A stretch of DNA of 64,000 nt from Eupeodes corollae. Its lineage: Eukaryota; Arthropoda; Insecta; Diptera; Syrphidae. The notes below the pieces were generated by a model, which saw nothing but the letters and a program-made list of their open reading frames with translations, searched no databases and had not been told where the DNA came from. Made by a program: the position numbers and the translations under genes. The stretch's first letter is position 1, and every line of letters starts with the position of its first letter. The stretch lies in contig NC_079149.1 in assembly GCF_945859685.1 (NCBI RefSeq), positions 120,129,575 to 120,193,574 on the forward strand, written 5' to 3'. Below, piece by piece: positions 1 through 13,570 of this stretch.

Positions 1-3000
1 ATCTAAACATTTTTTGTCTCACTTTCATTTCTTCCTAAATACAATTAAACCCATATACGTTTTAAATGTACTGTCAAATTGAAGCAATTTTTAATTTTTC
101 TAACGCGGTTTAAACATTTTTTAAATCCCCAAATATTAATCCTGCACTCCTGTTTTATGAATACCTGCCATTAAAAATGAGTGCATTTAATTTGACTGTC
201 AGTTGTAAATGGCAATGAAACACATGAACAAATTCTATAGATTTACCGTTTCAAAAGAGAACTGCAAAATGTGACACTCATAGAGTGAACAATTATTTTT
301 CCAAAAATGTCTTGCTATTTGTTTCATTATATTAAAGAATCTCATTGATTAATAATAAAGACATAAAATAACGCTCTTTAACAATACAGAGTGACCAATA
401 CATTAATAAAAAAAATGATACTATAGAGAGAAGGAGTGAGATAAAATAGAGAGCTGTCAAACTTCGTCTTTTTATGTCAAGCATATGTTTATGCAATTAT
501 AAACGACATTCAAATAAATGTACAGATGGTGAAACTTAAAACAACAAAAATAATGTCTAAATTGTTTTCAAACCAAGTTTAACAAATATTTCGGTTGCAT
601 TTTGATTTTATATGAGAAATGTCATTACAAAAAAAGGCAAAACGGAAGCAACGCATGCAAATGTTTTTTTTCCATTTATTTATTTTCAGTGTGGAGTTGT
701 AATTTTAAAACTATTCGAATCAAAATGATGATCGAAACAAAAAATTAAACAAAAACATATTCTAAGGTACATATTTTAAAACTTTATCACTTTTAAACTT
801 TTTAAAAGTCATTTCCAGAAATATCCATATACCTAACTAAACCTGATGCGAGCACACTCCATCCACTTTCTGTCGTGTCGTGACTAAAAAATCAAAAAAA
901 AAATAACACTAAACAAATTTTGCTGTCAATTGGTAACATTTTTACATTCATTCATATAAGCTTAGCAGAAAAACCATTTTATTTGACAACTTTGTGTATC
1001 TGTGCCAAAAAATTGCATACAAAATATATCTACAAACAAATACACCACTCATCCGAATAAAATAAATACCTACTATGTTATACCAGCAATATTGAAATTC
1101 TTCTTCTATTTTTTAACCCACTGATTCATTCATTTCTATCACCTCATACACTCGTACCCTAAATAACACCACTATGACATGCGGCTCTGCTCCTGCTACT
1201 GCATTTCGATTGCCGCCTAAGCATACAATAACAAAATGCAAGCAGTTTCCGGGATTGCAATAAAAATTTGAATTCAAAAAATAAACCAAATCCTTACAGA
1301 AAAATACAAAATTGAAAAAAAAGGAATATTCAGAAATATCAATGCTCTGTCTACACTAGTTTCAACAATTGTGGAATGGGCCGGGACGGGCCGGGCCCAT
1401 GTGGAAGTTGGGTCCGGGGTTCGTTCCGTATTTTATTTTTTAACTGAGAACTGAGTTCCGTATCAGCATCCGCACCCGCCACGCCGCATATAGTTTTTGA
1501 ATCGTTTTTTGTTTCTATTTATTTGAAAACATTTTAGCAGATGCAATGCATTCAGATTCATGGAGATTTCTGAGTGGCTGTAGATGTAGAAAGAACTACT
1601 AGCTAGATGCATGACTGCATATCACATGCGGAGCGGATTTTGAATTTTGCAATTTATTTGATACATCGTTCGTATCAAATTGAATATGTTCATTCGGGGA
1701 GTTGATTTTCATCTGTCAATTTGAGAATGACAGTTGTGTTTCGTTGTTTCATGTTTTGTATATTTTTCTGTTTTTCTGTCGCATTTTATCTTTCGTTGTG
1801 TTTTTTATTTTCTTTTAATGTACATATATTTTTTCGTTTTCGTTCTGTTTGCATTATGCCATCATGAATATATGTTTTCTTTCTTTTACTGCAATCAATT
1901 CTTATTTTTGCAACATGAATTCGACAAAAATTACGTCTACTTGGATGCATATGCAGAATATTGAAGAGAGAGACGGCCGGCAGATGGCAGACGGGTTGGT
2001 TTGGTTGGAGACCTACGAGTATATGTATGTATGGACCTGTTTTTTAATGCATAAGTATATGTATACACTCGTTAAGTTGACAAATGAAATGCACTTTAGG
2101 TTCGGAAAAAGTTTATTGTTTTATGTCGTTTCAAATGAAATGGAAAATAATTAATATGACGAAGGAATTTCCGAATTGATAGTTATATTCGGGGGAAATT
2201 GCTTTCATTTGTTGTAGTATTTTTTTTATTTTTTTTAACAGAAGAACAGTGTTTTTTCGTAAAATCAATCGGTGATGAATTTGTTTCAACGTTCCTTGTT
2301 GTGTCTTTTGAATATGGTATTTCAGTTGGGCAAACGGAATCAGAACTTAATTAATAATGAAAATGTTAGATGAAGTTTTTAAAATTTGTAACGAATATGA
2401 ATGGGCTATGGGAATCTTTTTTTTTAATACTTTTTTCTATTACTTTGCTTGTGAATAATATTTGCTTTTCAGCCAGAAGTAAATGTTTCCTATAAGTGTG
2501 GGTTCGGAAAATAAGAAGATTATGTAATTTTGATGTACCGAAAGGTAAAAAATGGATTGAGTAAAAATATGAACTCAAATATGAGATTTATTTACAAAAT
2601 TGGAGCATCTAATTATAAAATAATAGAGTTTATCTTTAGTTTGAGTAAATGCCAATATTAATAAGGTTCTTTTTTGAAAATATTTCGTTGAAAGTATTTT
2701 CAAAACACATGGCAGTAAAAGTTCGGAGTTAAATTTATAAACAAAATTGGCCTTATAAATGTTTAATGGAAAATGTACAAAGATCACTGAATTTTAATAT
2801 TACTGAACAAGCCTTTAAAATATTGTAATATAGTTTTTTCCTTCAATTAAAACCAATCATTCCTGTTTTTTACTTCTCGAATTCTTCTCTGATCCTCTTA
2901 AGTTGGACTCTTTCCTTCTTAGCACTTTCTAGAGTCATCTAGAGTCATATGGCGTTTTTCTTTTTTAGTTTAGAGCATAGTTCGAACTGTCAAAAAAATA

Positions 3001-4860
3001 ATTGTGTTTCTTTTTTAGCTCTGATCGTTCAGACTTCAGAGCTTCAAATTCGTGTTTTCTTTTTAGTTCTGAATATGTTCAAAGCACGCTCTGTGAGCTC
3101 AGAATAAAATAACAGAGTAAACGGAGTAAAATGTTGAGCACAAACAATTTGATATTATTATTATTATTTGAAGAATGCGAACTAAACGAAATTACTAAAT
3201 CAAAGTCAGACATAAAATAAATTGTTTTTCTATCCTTCTCACTGCAGTATAGACTCTTAAAAAATCATACGTCTGTCTCCACTGAAAAGTACACGATGGC
3301 ACAAAACTTCTGTTTTTCAAACTTTTTTCACTATTAGTACAAAATATTCTGAACAAAAACTTGAAAGTATAGAGATTCATGACTTGTTATTTTAGGTACC
3401 TTTTTCGTTCGTATGAAAACGGAGTTTTTTGTAAAAATTTACGAATCTCCCGCAAATTGACAACTTTTGACAAATGATTTCTAAAGAGAATTTAGAGAAA
3501 CGTCAAAAACTTAGTTTTACTATTTAAAAAAATATAACTGCTTTATTCTTATTTTAAAAAAGTATTTAATTCAAAGTATTCTTAAAAACAACAAAAATTT
3601 GCCTTTTTTTATCGATACTAAATTGGTTGCATTAATAGTGCTTGTCAAACTCTTAGTGGTGTTAATTTATAAGTTGAAATTTTCAAATACTTGTAATTTG
3701 CTAGCCCGTAGAAAAATCTGACATGTATGTTTGTTCATTGGCAAATTTGATCGACTCTTTTTTTAACTATCAGAATGTTTATTCTATGTCATTAAAGAAT
3801 TGGATTAATTGATCTCATTAAAACTTTTCAATTTGACAGGTCTATGAACTATTTGAATGCACAAATTGTGATCAAAATAATTTAAATAAATTAATTTTCT
3901 TAATTGAAATACGTTTTGACACTTCTTTTACTGTTGGTAAAAAGAAATGTATGTTCTTAAATTTCTCAATGATACGAAATTTTCTAAGACTCTAGATGCA
4001 CCTTTTAAATTCTAGAACTCATAATATTTTTTAAGCATTGAACTGTCAATACTGATATTAAAATTTAATTTGTTCGAAAATAAACGCGCTAAGATTTGTG
4101 TTCTATTCTTAAGGGACATTTTGTTTTTATTCTTTGTTAAAAGAAACGAAAAAAGCAATCCGATAAATCTTAACCACTCAGGAAAACACAGAAATATTTT
4201 TGAAAATTCTGTAACTTGATCCAAGTTAAACATCAAAATAGTTCTTTAATCTTACGCCAGAGAAAATCAGCATAAATGTCAGACTCATTAATTTTTTTTT
4301 TCGTTAAAAGAAAATTATGGGATTAGTTTCTCGCGTGTCAAATGAAATAACAAAAATATGTTAAAAACTAAGAAAAACAATTTTTTCGATCATAAAGATA
4401 ACAGTTTGGTTATAAAGTTTTAGTCGCAATGAAAATCCTTTATCAATGTAACAAATCTAAATGAATAAACCGAAACAAAACTAAATATAGTATGAACACT
4501 TAAGAAGGATATGGTTTTACCGTTAAGTCTAATTGGAATTTCAAAATAATCGTGGTTCAACTTTTAAGTAGTATAAAATCTCGTGTGTTATGGTGATGGC
4601 AGTGGCACCAATTTGCACGGAACTCATACTCAAGACCTGAAGTTTCACCTTTCCGTGTCAATTATTATGAAAGTTATAAAAATTAACCACATAGAATATA
4701 CATATATATATATGTACTTCAAACAAATAACATAAGTTGTGTAATATGAGTTCTGTTACCAATTCCACATAACCTACTTTACTAAAGAGGATATCAAATT
4801 AAAGCTGGAAAAAGGGTTAGTTAAAATGTGGCAGTGGCAGTTAAGTTAGCAGGTAAAATA
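1..4860. other. AT-rich non-coding stretch
   Basis: Nothing here supports a gene. Open frames are short, low in complexity and rich in Phe, Ile and Lys codons, as expected by chance in AT-rich DNA. Two small points stand out: a GC-rich patch at about 1378-1405 listed separately, and a short direct repeat of tctagagtcat near 2928-2947. The stretch is probably intron or intergenic DNA. Confidence 0.7.
1376..1406. repeat. GC-rich imperfect inverted repeat
   Basis: An isolated run of almost pure G and C in AT-rich surroundings. It begins atgggccggg and ends gggcccat, so the outer bases pair as a 7-8 bp stem. It may be a hairpin or a transposon end. No partner copy was found in the window. Confidence 0.35.
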
Positions 4861-5300
4861 ATATACAACACGAGCTCGAACTCTGGTATCCTTGTGGTCG
4901 GCCAGTGTCCCATAGTCAGTCAGTGGTGGCAGTGGAAGTAGAAGTGGAACCATATACCGCGCTCAGTGGCGATGATAATTACTGCGGTACTATACTCTAC
5001 TCTACTCAGGTCGGTCCTCGGTAGCAGCGGCGGCAATTTGTTACGCCTAAATGTCGGCACGCGTAGTCTAATCTTTGCCCTTAATTCGCCTCCTGCTTCA
5101 ACTTCAAGTCCGTCCGTTGTCGAGTCGCTAGCTCGGTCGTCCGTGTATATAGATAAATGGGTTCCAAGGAAGAATAAGGATATCACCCTCTCCTCGATAC
5201 CTATGGCTTTGTTTAAGTATGCAAAACTGTATATCGATGATTATGTCCTTTCGTGTTATGGGCTTGAATTGTTGTTCTTGTCTATAACTACCTGATGGCT
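4860..5300. other. GC-richer island, possible regulatory region or 5' UTR
   Basis: Composition changes abruptly from AT-rich to balanced, with many CG dinucleotides, the motif tcagtcagtgg near 4914 that resembles a fly initiator, and repeats of gtggcagtggaag type. Overlapping open frames exist on both strands (109 codons on +, 88 on -), but neither shows a recognisable domain, and both-strand openness is typical of low-stop GC-rich DNA. It could be an enhancer, an untranslated first exon or a short unknown gene. Confidence 0.35.
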
Positions 5301-7050
5301 GATGGAGAAAGTCAATTGTTTACATGATGTTCTTAAAGCATAAAATAAGACCGTGGGTGAATAAAAGGCTTCAAGTTTGAGTATCAGTTTGATTTGCTTG
5401 CCCGTAAATAATTAACTTTATGCTTATAAAATGGGGAGGTTATATAATTTTGGCTTGACTTGGCTTTACATGGAGTATCAAAATTTTCATAACGTTAAAG
5501 GGGTTTGCCTATAAACAGCAAAATAGAGAAACACTCTTTAAGAACACGTCCTTTGTTCAAATCATTTTCTTTATTGTTAACGAGTATACGAAGAACTTGA
5601 GGCTTAGATTACACCACACTTTCAGGAGAGAAATTACTATAAGTGCGGGATGGGTATGGGTTTGGGTTTGCAGGGTGTTATGTCTGGCTGGTTCATATAC
5701 AAATATATTTATGTATCTATCAGTACCGAACCTACCTATGTACTCTAATACGTACATACATTAGACAGAGGCGATGAAAGTCATGTCTTGCGTGTATAAT
5801 AAGTAATTTTAGACAGAAAATTTAATTGCCTCCTGGCTCCTGAATTGTACCTATATATGTTAATTCAAGTGGAATTAATTGTTTCCGGTATTTAAGTTGC
5901 TTCAAGGATTTTTGCCCCACTGTGTGTGTGTGCCTTACTTATCCTGATCCGACAATTGTTCGAGTTTGAGAGTACGAGAGTCTCTCTGAACAGAGAAGTT
6001 CAGTTCAGTGTTTTTATTGTTGTTGGTATATTTTGTGGTGTGGTATGGTGTATCTTAGATGACTTGGTTTTTTGGGCTTTCAGCTTGACTTGTGCTGGCT
6101 TTTCAATATTTGACTAAAAGTCTTCTCTTCAACGACCGATGACGGGAACGACGACGTACGGAAGGCTTGTTATGAGTTTAAACATCAGAAATGACTATTA
6201 TCTTGATTTTTCAACTTTTTGTTTTGGATTTTGAATCGATATGTTTTTACTGTTGAATTGGCTTTAAGGTTCAGTGAGCATGCAAAATTAGTATTTATAC
6301 CTCTATTTATTTCTACAGGAATAACAATACCCTTAAAGAATGATGATGATGATGATGAGGCATTTATATCGTTGTCGGATATTAACACTAAAGGAGTTAA
6401 TTGCGGTTATGAATTTGAAAACAATACAAAATATTTTGTTTTATTTGTTTTAATATTTTTTTCGGGGGAACTTCCTTTATTTATAGGTTATAGCAAAATG
6501 AAATTTATATCCCGTGCAGGTTTTCTTTTAAGAATTAAATGAGTTTTCAAGTTATTATTGGGTAGTTAAGAAGGTATAAGTAATTGCAATTTGTGCCGAT
6601 AGAGAATTATCAAGATTTCTTCTGCTTTAGAGAAATAATAGAAAAGAAAAATATTTTCAAGTCTCAAGTAGAATAAGCACAGCATAGTCACCGATTTTAT
6701 AATAAAGGCGCCAGTTATAACGACCAGAAAAAAGAACACACAAAAAACCTTGATTGCAGTTGTTTGCTTTCAAGAGTTACGCAGCCTAGAGTAGTTTTAG
6801 GGAAAAAGGTTTAAACTTCTAATTTTCTCTATGATATTTAATTTTTCGTACGAATTGATTGCTCTTTGACAGAAAACATTCCAATCATTTTCTTTACGAA
6901 GTTCTATGTTCAAATAAAGACGAATGTATGTTTTAAATAAAGTTTTACAATAATTTTTAAATTGGCAGCAATAAATGTTTCAAAAACTTCAAGCAAAAGG
7001 AAATAAATCATTTGTATTTTTTCAGTATGTGTATTACAGATCAACTTTTA
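5300..7050. other. AT-rich non-coding stretch
   Basis: No gene is supported. It contains a (GAT)n microsatellite at 6341-6358 and several short open frames without family resemblance. Confidence 0.65.
6341..6358 (+). repeat. (GAT)n microsatellite
   Basis: Six tandem GAT triplets. The Asp run in the overlapping frame is a by-product and is not evidence of coding. Confidence 0.85.
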
Positions 7051-7370
7051 TTGAATGATCATATATTTAGCATTGCCAAAAATGCTAGGATTTCTTCTAC
7101 ATTGCAAGGAATCTTTAACCGCCTCTGATCTGGCTGTAATTTACAAAGCCTTCGTTCTTCCAAAACTTAAATACATTTCTCATATTCGGGAAAGTGCAAC
7201 TAAAATAAGTTTTAATGTCATTATCTCCTCAAACAATTAACCCGTAATACTTGCACTTCCGGGAATGCTCAACAGTTAACCTTGAGCTCAATTTCGGACT
7301 TACACATCGAGAATGTGGAATACTTTACTGAACTCTGTTTTTCCGTCTCATTTTCATTTTTAAAACTATA
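7050..7370 (+). mobile_element. Jockey-type LINE relic (end of reverse transcriptase ORF)
   Basis: The frame at about 7085-7186 reads LGFLLHCKESLTASDLAVIYKAFVLPKLKYISHI-like sequence, which fits the thumb and connection region after the catalytic core of jockey-clade reverse transcriptases, where a pattern LGFL-x-R-C-K, then SDL-x-x-IYKA-x-x-x-P-x-x-EY-x-SHIW, is usual. About 120 bases further on, in another register, 7304-7361 reads TSRMWNTLLNSVFP, matching the R-x-WN-x-LP-x-x-VFP motif near the end of the same ORF. The frame is broken between the two and the upstream palm and endonuclease are absent, so this is a 5'-truncated, decayed copy. Assignment rests on motif memory, with no search run. 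Confidence 0.6.
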
Positions 7371-10300
7371 AGTCTGCATCTGTATGTTCTCTTAGTTTCA
7401 ATATTTTTTATTATTTCTATTAGTTTTCATATTGATTATAAATTATTTATTGTTTCTAGATATTTTTGTATCGGTATTTTTAAAATAATAATAAGATAAG
7501 GTCAAATTCTTGTTAAATGAGGGCACATACAAAAATATGTATTCGAATTCGAAACGAATCCATATAAGTTTCAATAAAGTCAATGCATCCTGATTCCATT
7601 TTAAAACAGAAATTATTTATACTACTTAAATTATATATTTACCAAACATAAAGGGCGGTTAAATTTTAAGGGCCGATGTTGAATGTGAACCACACCTAAA
7701 CATCTAGTTTTTCTGCATTTCATTTGACAAAAAAACATCTCAATTTGAACAATGGTCGTAGGGGTAGGACCCCTCCTGGGAGATAATATGTTTGTTTTTT
7801 TTTTCGAAGGAATTCCCTTCAATGTAACACTAATCGTATTGCGTTAATAGACATGACCCCCATTATATTTAGAATTATTAATTTTTGTATATGAAAATAA
7901 TTTTTTTATTTTACTTCCTTAAACTTTGTTGCTAAAAGTACTACTTTTAACTGAAGACTGGACCAAGAACATAATCTGAATCGGATATTAAGGCATATTC
8001 CAAAAACACAGCACATATTCATTAACTTTTGATAAATGGACGATCCAGTTTTGGGATCATAAGAGCTATAAATATTATACTGTAAAGTTGTATAAGTAAA
8101 GATTTCATTTAAAGATTTGTTAGTAATTTAACGACATTCACCAAAAAGCTGTTTGCTGTCAAAAACAACTCAAGTTTTTGTTTTCACTCAATTTAGGAAA
8201 AAAACTTAGTGATGCTTTAAATTATTTTCATAAAATTTGTTTCTAAGAAAAAGAGCAAATATTCAGGTTCTTAAGAAGAATCCTTGAATAAGAAATCATC
8301 AATTTAATGCTCTAAATTTTGTATTCTTAATTTGGCTTCTTTCTACAAGAAAAAACATATTTTGTAATTGCTCTCATAAAACTTTAGTTTTTTTAAGGTT
8401 TCTCAAGATCTAATGGACCGATTTCAATAATCTTCTTTTTCTATGCAAGCTCTCGTCAATAATTAAATGATCAAATTGATGATGATTTTATGATCAAAAT
8501 TGTCATTTTTTTTATTTTTTAAAAAATATTAATTTTGTTAACAAAACTCAAAATTTAAATGTAAAAAAGGTATATCTAGTGTATCAAGTGCTTACAAAAA
8601 ATATTTTTAAGACAAAATGATTTCAAAAAAAAAAAATAAGTTACATTTTTAAATCTTAAAATATAGGAAATATTTTTAAACAGACTTTTTTGGAAACATT
8701 AGAAAGTTCTTGCATTTTATTTCTTTCAAAATTGATCTTAAAAAATGAAATAAATCTGCTTTTGAAGTGAATTTTCTTTGGATGCTCGGGAACTGAGATT
8801 TAAACATGTATTCCAATAATATAAATGTCTCTAAAACAGCAAAAGTTACACTTTTGTTAAGGTCAAAATACGAATAAGCAGACTGATAGCTATAATAATA
8901 GAAGACTCCCGAAAATTAAGTCCGAAAAAACTACGTCAAAAAAAGCCCGACAATTCTTCATATCAGATCCTCCGTAATTTTGTGCATTTTTGATTTTTTC
9001 AGCTTTCTTCGCATTTAAAGAAATGGAAACAAGAAAAGTATATTCTATTTTTCGAAAAATCTATGTTTTAAAACAATTTCTTACGTTTCTTCGTGAAATG
9101 TACCAAAAACTCTCTAAACTGTGTTTTAGCTCTTAAATATGGCATATTTAGAAAACTGTTGGAATTAAATAGATAGACCATATCTTGTTCAGTGTTCTAA
9201 AATAATTTGCTAACTAAAGTTGCTAATTTAGAAATTGAAATATGTAAATTTAAGGTTAAGATCACATTATGTTATTTAAATGTTGTTAGCCTACTTTACA
9301 AAACATTTAAGGACATTTTTAAGCGGCTTAAAAGCTCATCTATGTGTGTGAACCCTCCTGATTAAAAGTCTGGATCGGCCCTTATTAAACGTCGATAAGC
9401 CTAAGACAATTAAAGACATTTTGTTCCATTCAGAATTGAATCATACTTACCAATTTTATCATAATACAAAGGAATGACAATAATTTCCTAAATAATACAC
9501 TTTTCTTGTGACCATTTTCTAAACCGTTAGTAGCAAACAAAACTTGGCCATATTCAGAAATGAGAAATCCTGCACAGATTTACAACATTCAATGAGGTGC
9601 AACTTTTGCAACATTCATTGATAAATTGTTTCATTCATATGACCACCTACATTTCGAAAAATTTAAATTTCTCTAACTTAAGTAGTTCGTTGAATAAAAA
9701 ATCTATGAAATTATTTTACACTACCAACTTTTAGTTGTTTCTTCAAAATTTTCTTAGTTTAAAAAAAACTATGAGTTATTATTTGCAATAACACTGCAGT
9801 AATTTTTTTTAAACAATACCAATTTGAGTTCGAAGGGGTTTACGTAGAACTCATATTAAAGTGACATGCTGTCATAACAATAAAATACGATTTCAATCAG
9901 GTGTTTGTGTTCCCAAGGATTCATTTTTATGATCTACCTCACCACACTTGAGTATATAGAAAAGAACAAAATGGATGTATTTTGTTTCTATAATTCAATC
10001 ATTTTTACGTGAACAAGTTAAATTACTGTGAATAAATCAGAAAAACTTAATTATTTTGTGCTTTATTTTACAGCCATATGTATATTTATATACGAGCATA
10101 GTATGAATGAGATTTAAAAAAAAAACCCAAGGCAATGCAAAATTTTCAATTAATTTTTATAAAGGACTTGGCCTTTTATGACCGGAAGAGAGTTGCATAA
10201 TTGGATTCGCATCCGGAGTTGGAGTTTACGCTAAAATGCATTCAAAAAGCGTCAACAGAAAATTTTAAATATATGAAAAACTGTCAGGGCTCACATCGCA

Positions 10301-11080
10301 TCGCATCGCCAAAGGAACGGATTAACTACACCCACACCCCTCTTACCGTCACATCCTATAGAATTTATGTATGTGTGTAGTTGGTCAACCATTGAGCACA
10401 AAGGGTCCCACAACTGGGCAGCCAAAAGGATATATATTTTTCTGATTAAATCCCATTTTGAATTTGTCCTTGTGAATGCGGCATTGATGCAAATGTAATC
10501 TCATACTATCTTTCATGTGAAAAACTGAAAATACATACATCCCCTCTGTCTCCTTTTTTCTGCCCTTTATTTTACAGCACCGCTGCACCTCTCCTCTCCT
10601 CATCGTTGGAGAGATGAAAGCGTGTGTTTTTTGCATTTATATATTTTATTTTTGGGTATAAAATATACCTTTACCTTTGGTTAAAATGTCAAGTGACCAA
10701 TTTCACCTCAATTTCAATGCTGATTATGCCGTAAAGGATGTGCGGCATGCGGCGTGCGGTATAGCGGCGTCGGTCGGCGGCAACGACAAGCCTTTCACTT
10801 TGCGTATTAAATGCTTGGTGCAAAATTATTTATGAGTCCAATGGTATATATATTCTTTTTTGTAATTTATTTTATTCATAGAAAAATATAATATAACTTA
10901 CTTACTTAAAATTCTGGCCATATAAATGCCAAATTAGATTCATTTGATATCTACAGGTACACATAATTTTTGTTGTTTCTGCGGGCGGCGCAGGTGGGAA
11001 CTAAATGTGATATGCGATGGTGCGAATTGTGGCTTTGAATTGAAATTTTTGTTAAATTATGCCTTTTTTAACATTTATAT
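7370..11080. other. AT-rich non-coding stretch
   Basis: No gene is supported. A more complex patch at about 7650-7815 could be a relic of an unidentified repeat. A patch at 10280-10800 is richer in GC, with tandem cgcat at 10297-10308 and a pyrimidine tract ending in ttttacag at about 10570-10577 that could be a splice acceptor, but no convincing exon follows. Confidence 0.6.
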
Positions 11081-11082
11081 AC

Positions 11083-11110
11083 ACTACGGTCAAAAAGTAA
11101 GTGAGAAGAT
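11083..11110 (+). mobile_element. Tc1-like terminal repeat end (putative)
   Basis: The sequence acactacggtcaaaaagtaa resembles the termini of Tc1-type transposons, which often begin with cactac-x-ggtcaaaa. No matching inverted end and no transposase frame were found nearby, so this may be a solo end or chance. Confidence 0.25.
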
Positions 11111-13088
11111 ATGAAAAAAGTAATGGTGATCTACTTTATAAATAAAAGTTTCCATTTTTTTTGAAATTTAATCATTTCAATTTTACACGTTTTGAATTTT
11201 AATTTTGCAAAAACCCTATTACTTTTTTTAAAAGTACCTACATATGTACAAAATGAGATAAGTAGAGCGTAATTCAAGTTTTTATTATTTTGTGTAAAGT
11301 TGTTGGTCGTTGTATATTTGAAAAATTTGTGTTTTAATCTTTAAAAAGATAAGTGAACTACAAGAAATGTTAGAGCTGTAGATTATACCCCATAAAGGTG
11401 ACATAGTTGATTGATAGCAAACGCGTGAAACATGAATACTAATAAGAACATACTAAATGAAGATATAGTGGGAGGGGCACTTGAAAACAGTATAGATGTT
11501 TTACTCTCAATATACTTTAGTTTTTCAATTGAAAATGTCAAACATACAAAATTACATAGAATTTTAATACACACATAATGTGTTGACAATCCGACGCATT
11601 TAAAAAGGCTTTTTAAAACATTTACATAGGTTTGTCCTACTAGCTGACCAAGAAGGCGTCGTTCTACTCTATATAATGAATAAATATTATGATTTGTGAT
11701 AAATTTTAACCAAATGCCACTCATTTAATCTAAATTCAATTCAGTTACGTATACGCCCCAGAGATCGATGTATGTGTTTTATGAAAGATTGAAGCAACGA
11801 TATAGTTTTGGATAGAATTCTTGCATACTTCATTCTTAAGAAAATTGCAGAAAGAAACTGCTTGAAATGCATGTTGTTTGAACTCAAGCTTGACATATTG
11901 AAACACATAAAAGTAGAAAAATTAATTTTATATTTGTAAATAATTATTTCAAAAAATGGGAGGAAGTAAGGAGTTTCAGGAGATCGTGTACAATAATTTC
12001 GCTTTCTCCTGAATTCATATTTAATAATTAATATTTAACTATATATTATTTTTGAAAACATTTTGTAAAACTATATTTTCACCCGAGCCAAAAGCGTTCA
12101 TGCTAGTGCTGTAGTTTGTGTATAAGATTAGTTTGTAATATTTATGTTGGGATGAATAAATAATTACAATACTTAAACATTATTCACCGTTGTATTGTAG
12201 TTTGTTAAGTCAAATATTTTGAAAAATCATAAATTGTGGACAGCTTTACATTCTTAATGCTAGCTGATGATGTATGAATGATCCTCCTTCAACATACCAA
12301 TTTTTTGTTTGTCTTAACCAAACTTAGTTCCTTTAGTCTTTTAGTGCCCCTTAAACCATTCACCCTCTTTATTTGAAATCAAGTCAAATATGTTTTGAAT
12401 TAGTTTAAATGTATCCAAAGAGTGTGTTAAAAATATTTCATATATTTAAAGATTTAAAAATGTACCCGTAAGAAAAGTTTGATTTGAAAAATTTTAAACT
12501 TAAGTTTTCAAAGTTTTCATTTGAAAATCGTTAGAGTGGTTTTCTTCAAATTAATATTTTATGTATTAAATTTTTTAAATGTTTTTAGTATGCTGTTATT
12601 TAGAACTAATTAAAAAACGTTTTACATTTCAATTTTCTAAAAAACTTACGCGTTTTCGAGATAATTTTGTTTTGTTTTTAAGAGCTTGTGCTTACTTCTT
12701 AAGAAATCTTTAAAACAAAATAATAGTTCTATGGGGGGCACCCTTCTGAAACAATACAAAGCGTATACAAATTTAAAAAACATTTTTATACAAATCATCA
12801 GTTCGTTTTTGAGAAAATTCGAATTTTCGATTTTTAATCAAAAAAAAAATTGTATGGGCCTGCTGGTAAATTTTGTCCTAAAAAAAAGAAAAAAGCGCCA
12901 AAAGTGAACCGGTTTATAAACATTAATTCAAAATTTGAAGTCAATCGACCCAATGGATTGGGCAACTGGGGCTTCGAAAGAAAGACGGAGGGAGGGAATC
13001 GGGGGACCCATTTTTTTTTTCAAACACGAATTTACGATGGTAGATCGTATCGAAGAAGTATAACCTTGCTTCCTTTATGCCGCAAGTA
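11110..13088. other. AT-rich non-coding stretch with A-runs
   Basis: No gene is supported. The part from about 12590 to 13050 has phrases such as gttttcgagataattttg and long A and T runs, typical of decayed repeats. It ends in a purine-rich patch at about 12970-13005 followed by a T run. Confidence 0.6.
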
Positions 13089-13090
13089 AA

Positions 13091-13399
13091 AATAACCCAG
13101 GTAAAGAAATATCGGAGATTTAAAAATATTAAATAACCACAGTTCAAAATTATCCAATTTTAATAAAAGTAACCTAGGTAAAAAAGTAACCCAAGTAATA
13201 AATTTAAGCATTATAAGATAAGCAAAGGTTAAACAAACCTAGGTTTAAAATAAAACAGGATAAAATACGAAAGGTAGAAAAACAACAGAGGTTAAAAAAT
13301 AACCTAGGTTTTGAAATAACCCATATTAAAAAATAACAGAAGTTCATAAATAATCCCGGTTAAAAAATAAACTCGAAAGCAAAATAACCCAGCTTAAAA
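13091..13399 (+). repeat. Degenerate 17-bp tandem array
   Basis: Successive 17-base units can be laid in register from about 13230 to 13399, with boundaries at 13247, 13264, 13281, 13298, 13315, 13332, 13349, 13366 and 13383. A less regular part extends left to about 13091. The consensus is close to aataacccaggttaaaa. The core aacctaggtt is a perfect palindrome at 13301-13310 and nearly so around 13171 and 13236. About eighteen units are present. The array is old, since units differ at several positions each. Confidence 0.8.
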
Positions 13400-13570
13400 C
13401 ATATGAAGTAGGCTACACCAAATTACTTATTTTTTTAGGAAATCGTATCTTCTAGGTTGAAATTAATTTGTTCGTCAGAACTACCGTTTCTGTGTGAACA
13501 AAAATTAAATTTTAGTATTGATATTTTTAAGTTTTTCGATTTTCACTTTTAGTTTCAGAAGTCAACATCA

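Noticed and set aside
4966..5295. 109-codon + strand frame in the 5-kb island
   Set aside because: An equally long frame overlaps on the other strand, no domain is visible, and the frame ends in AT-rich sequence. More likely regulatory or untranslated DNA.
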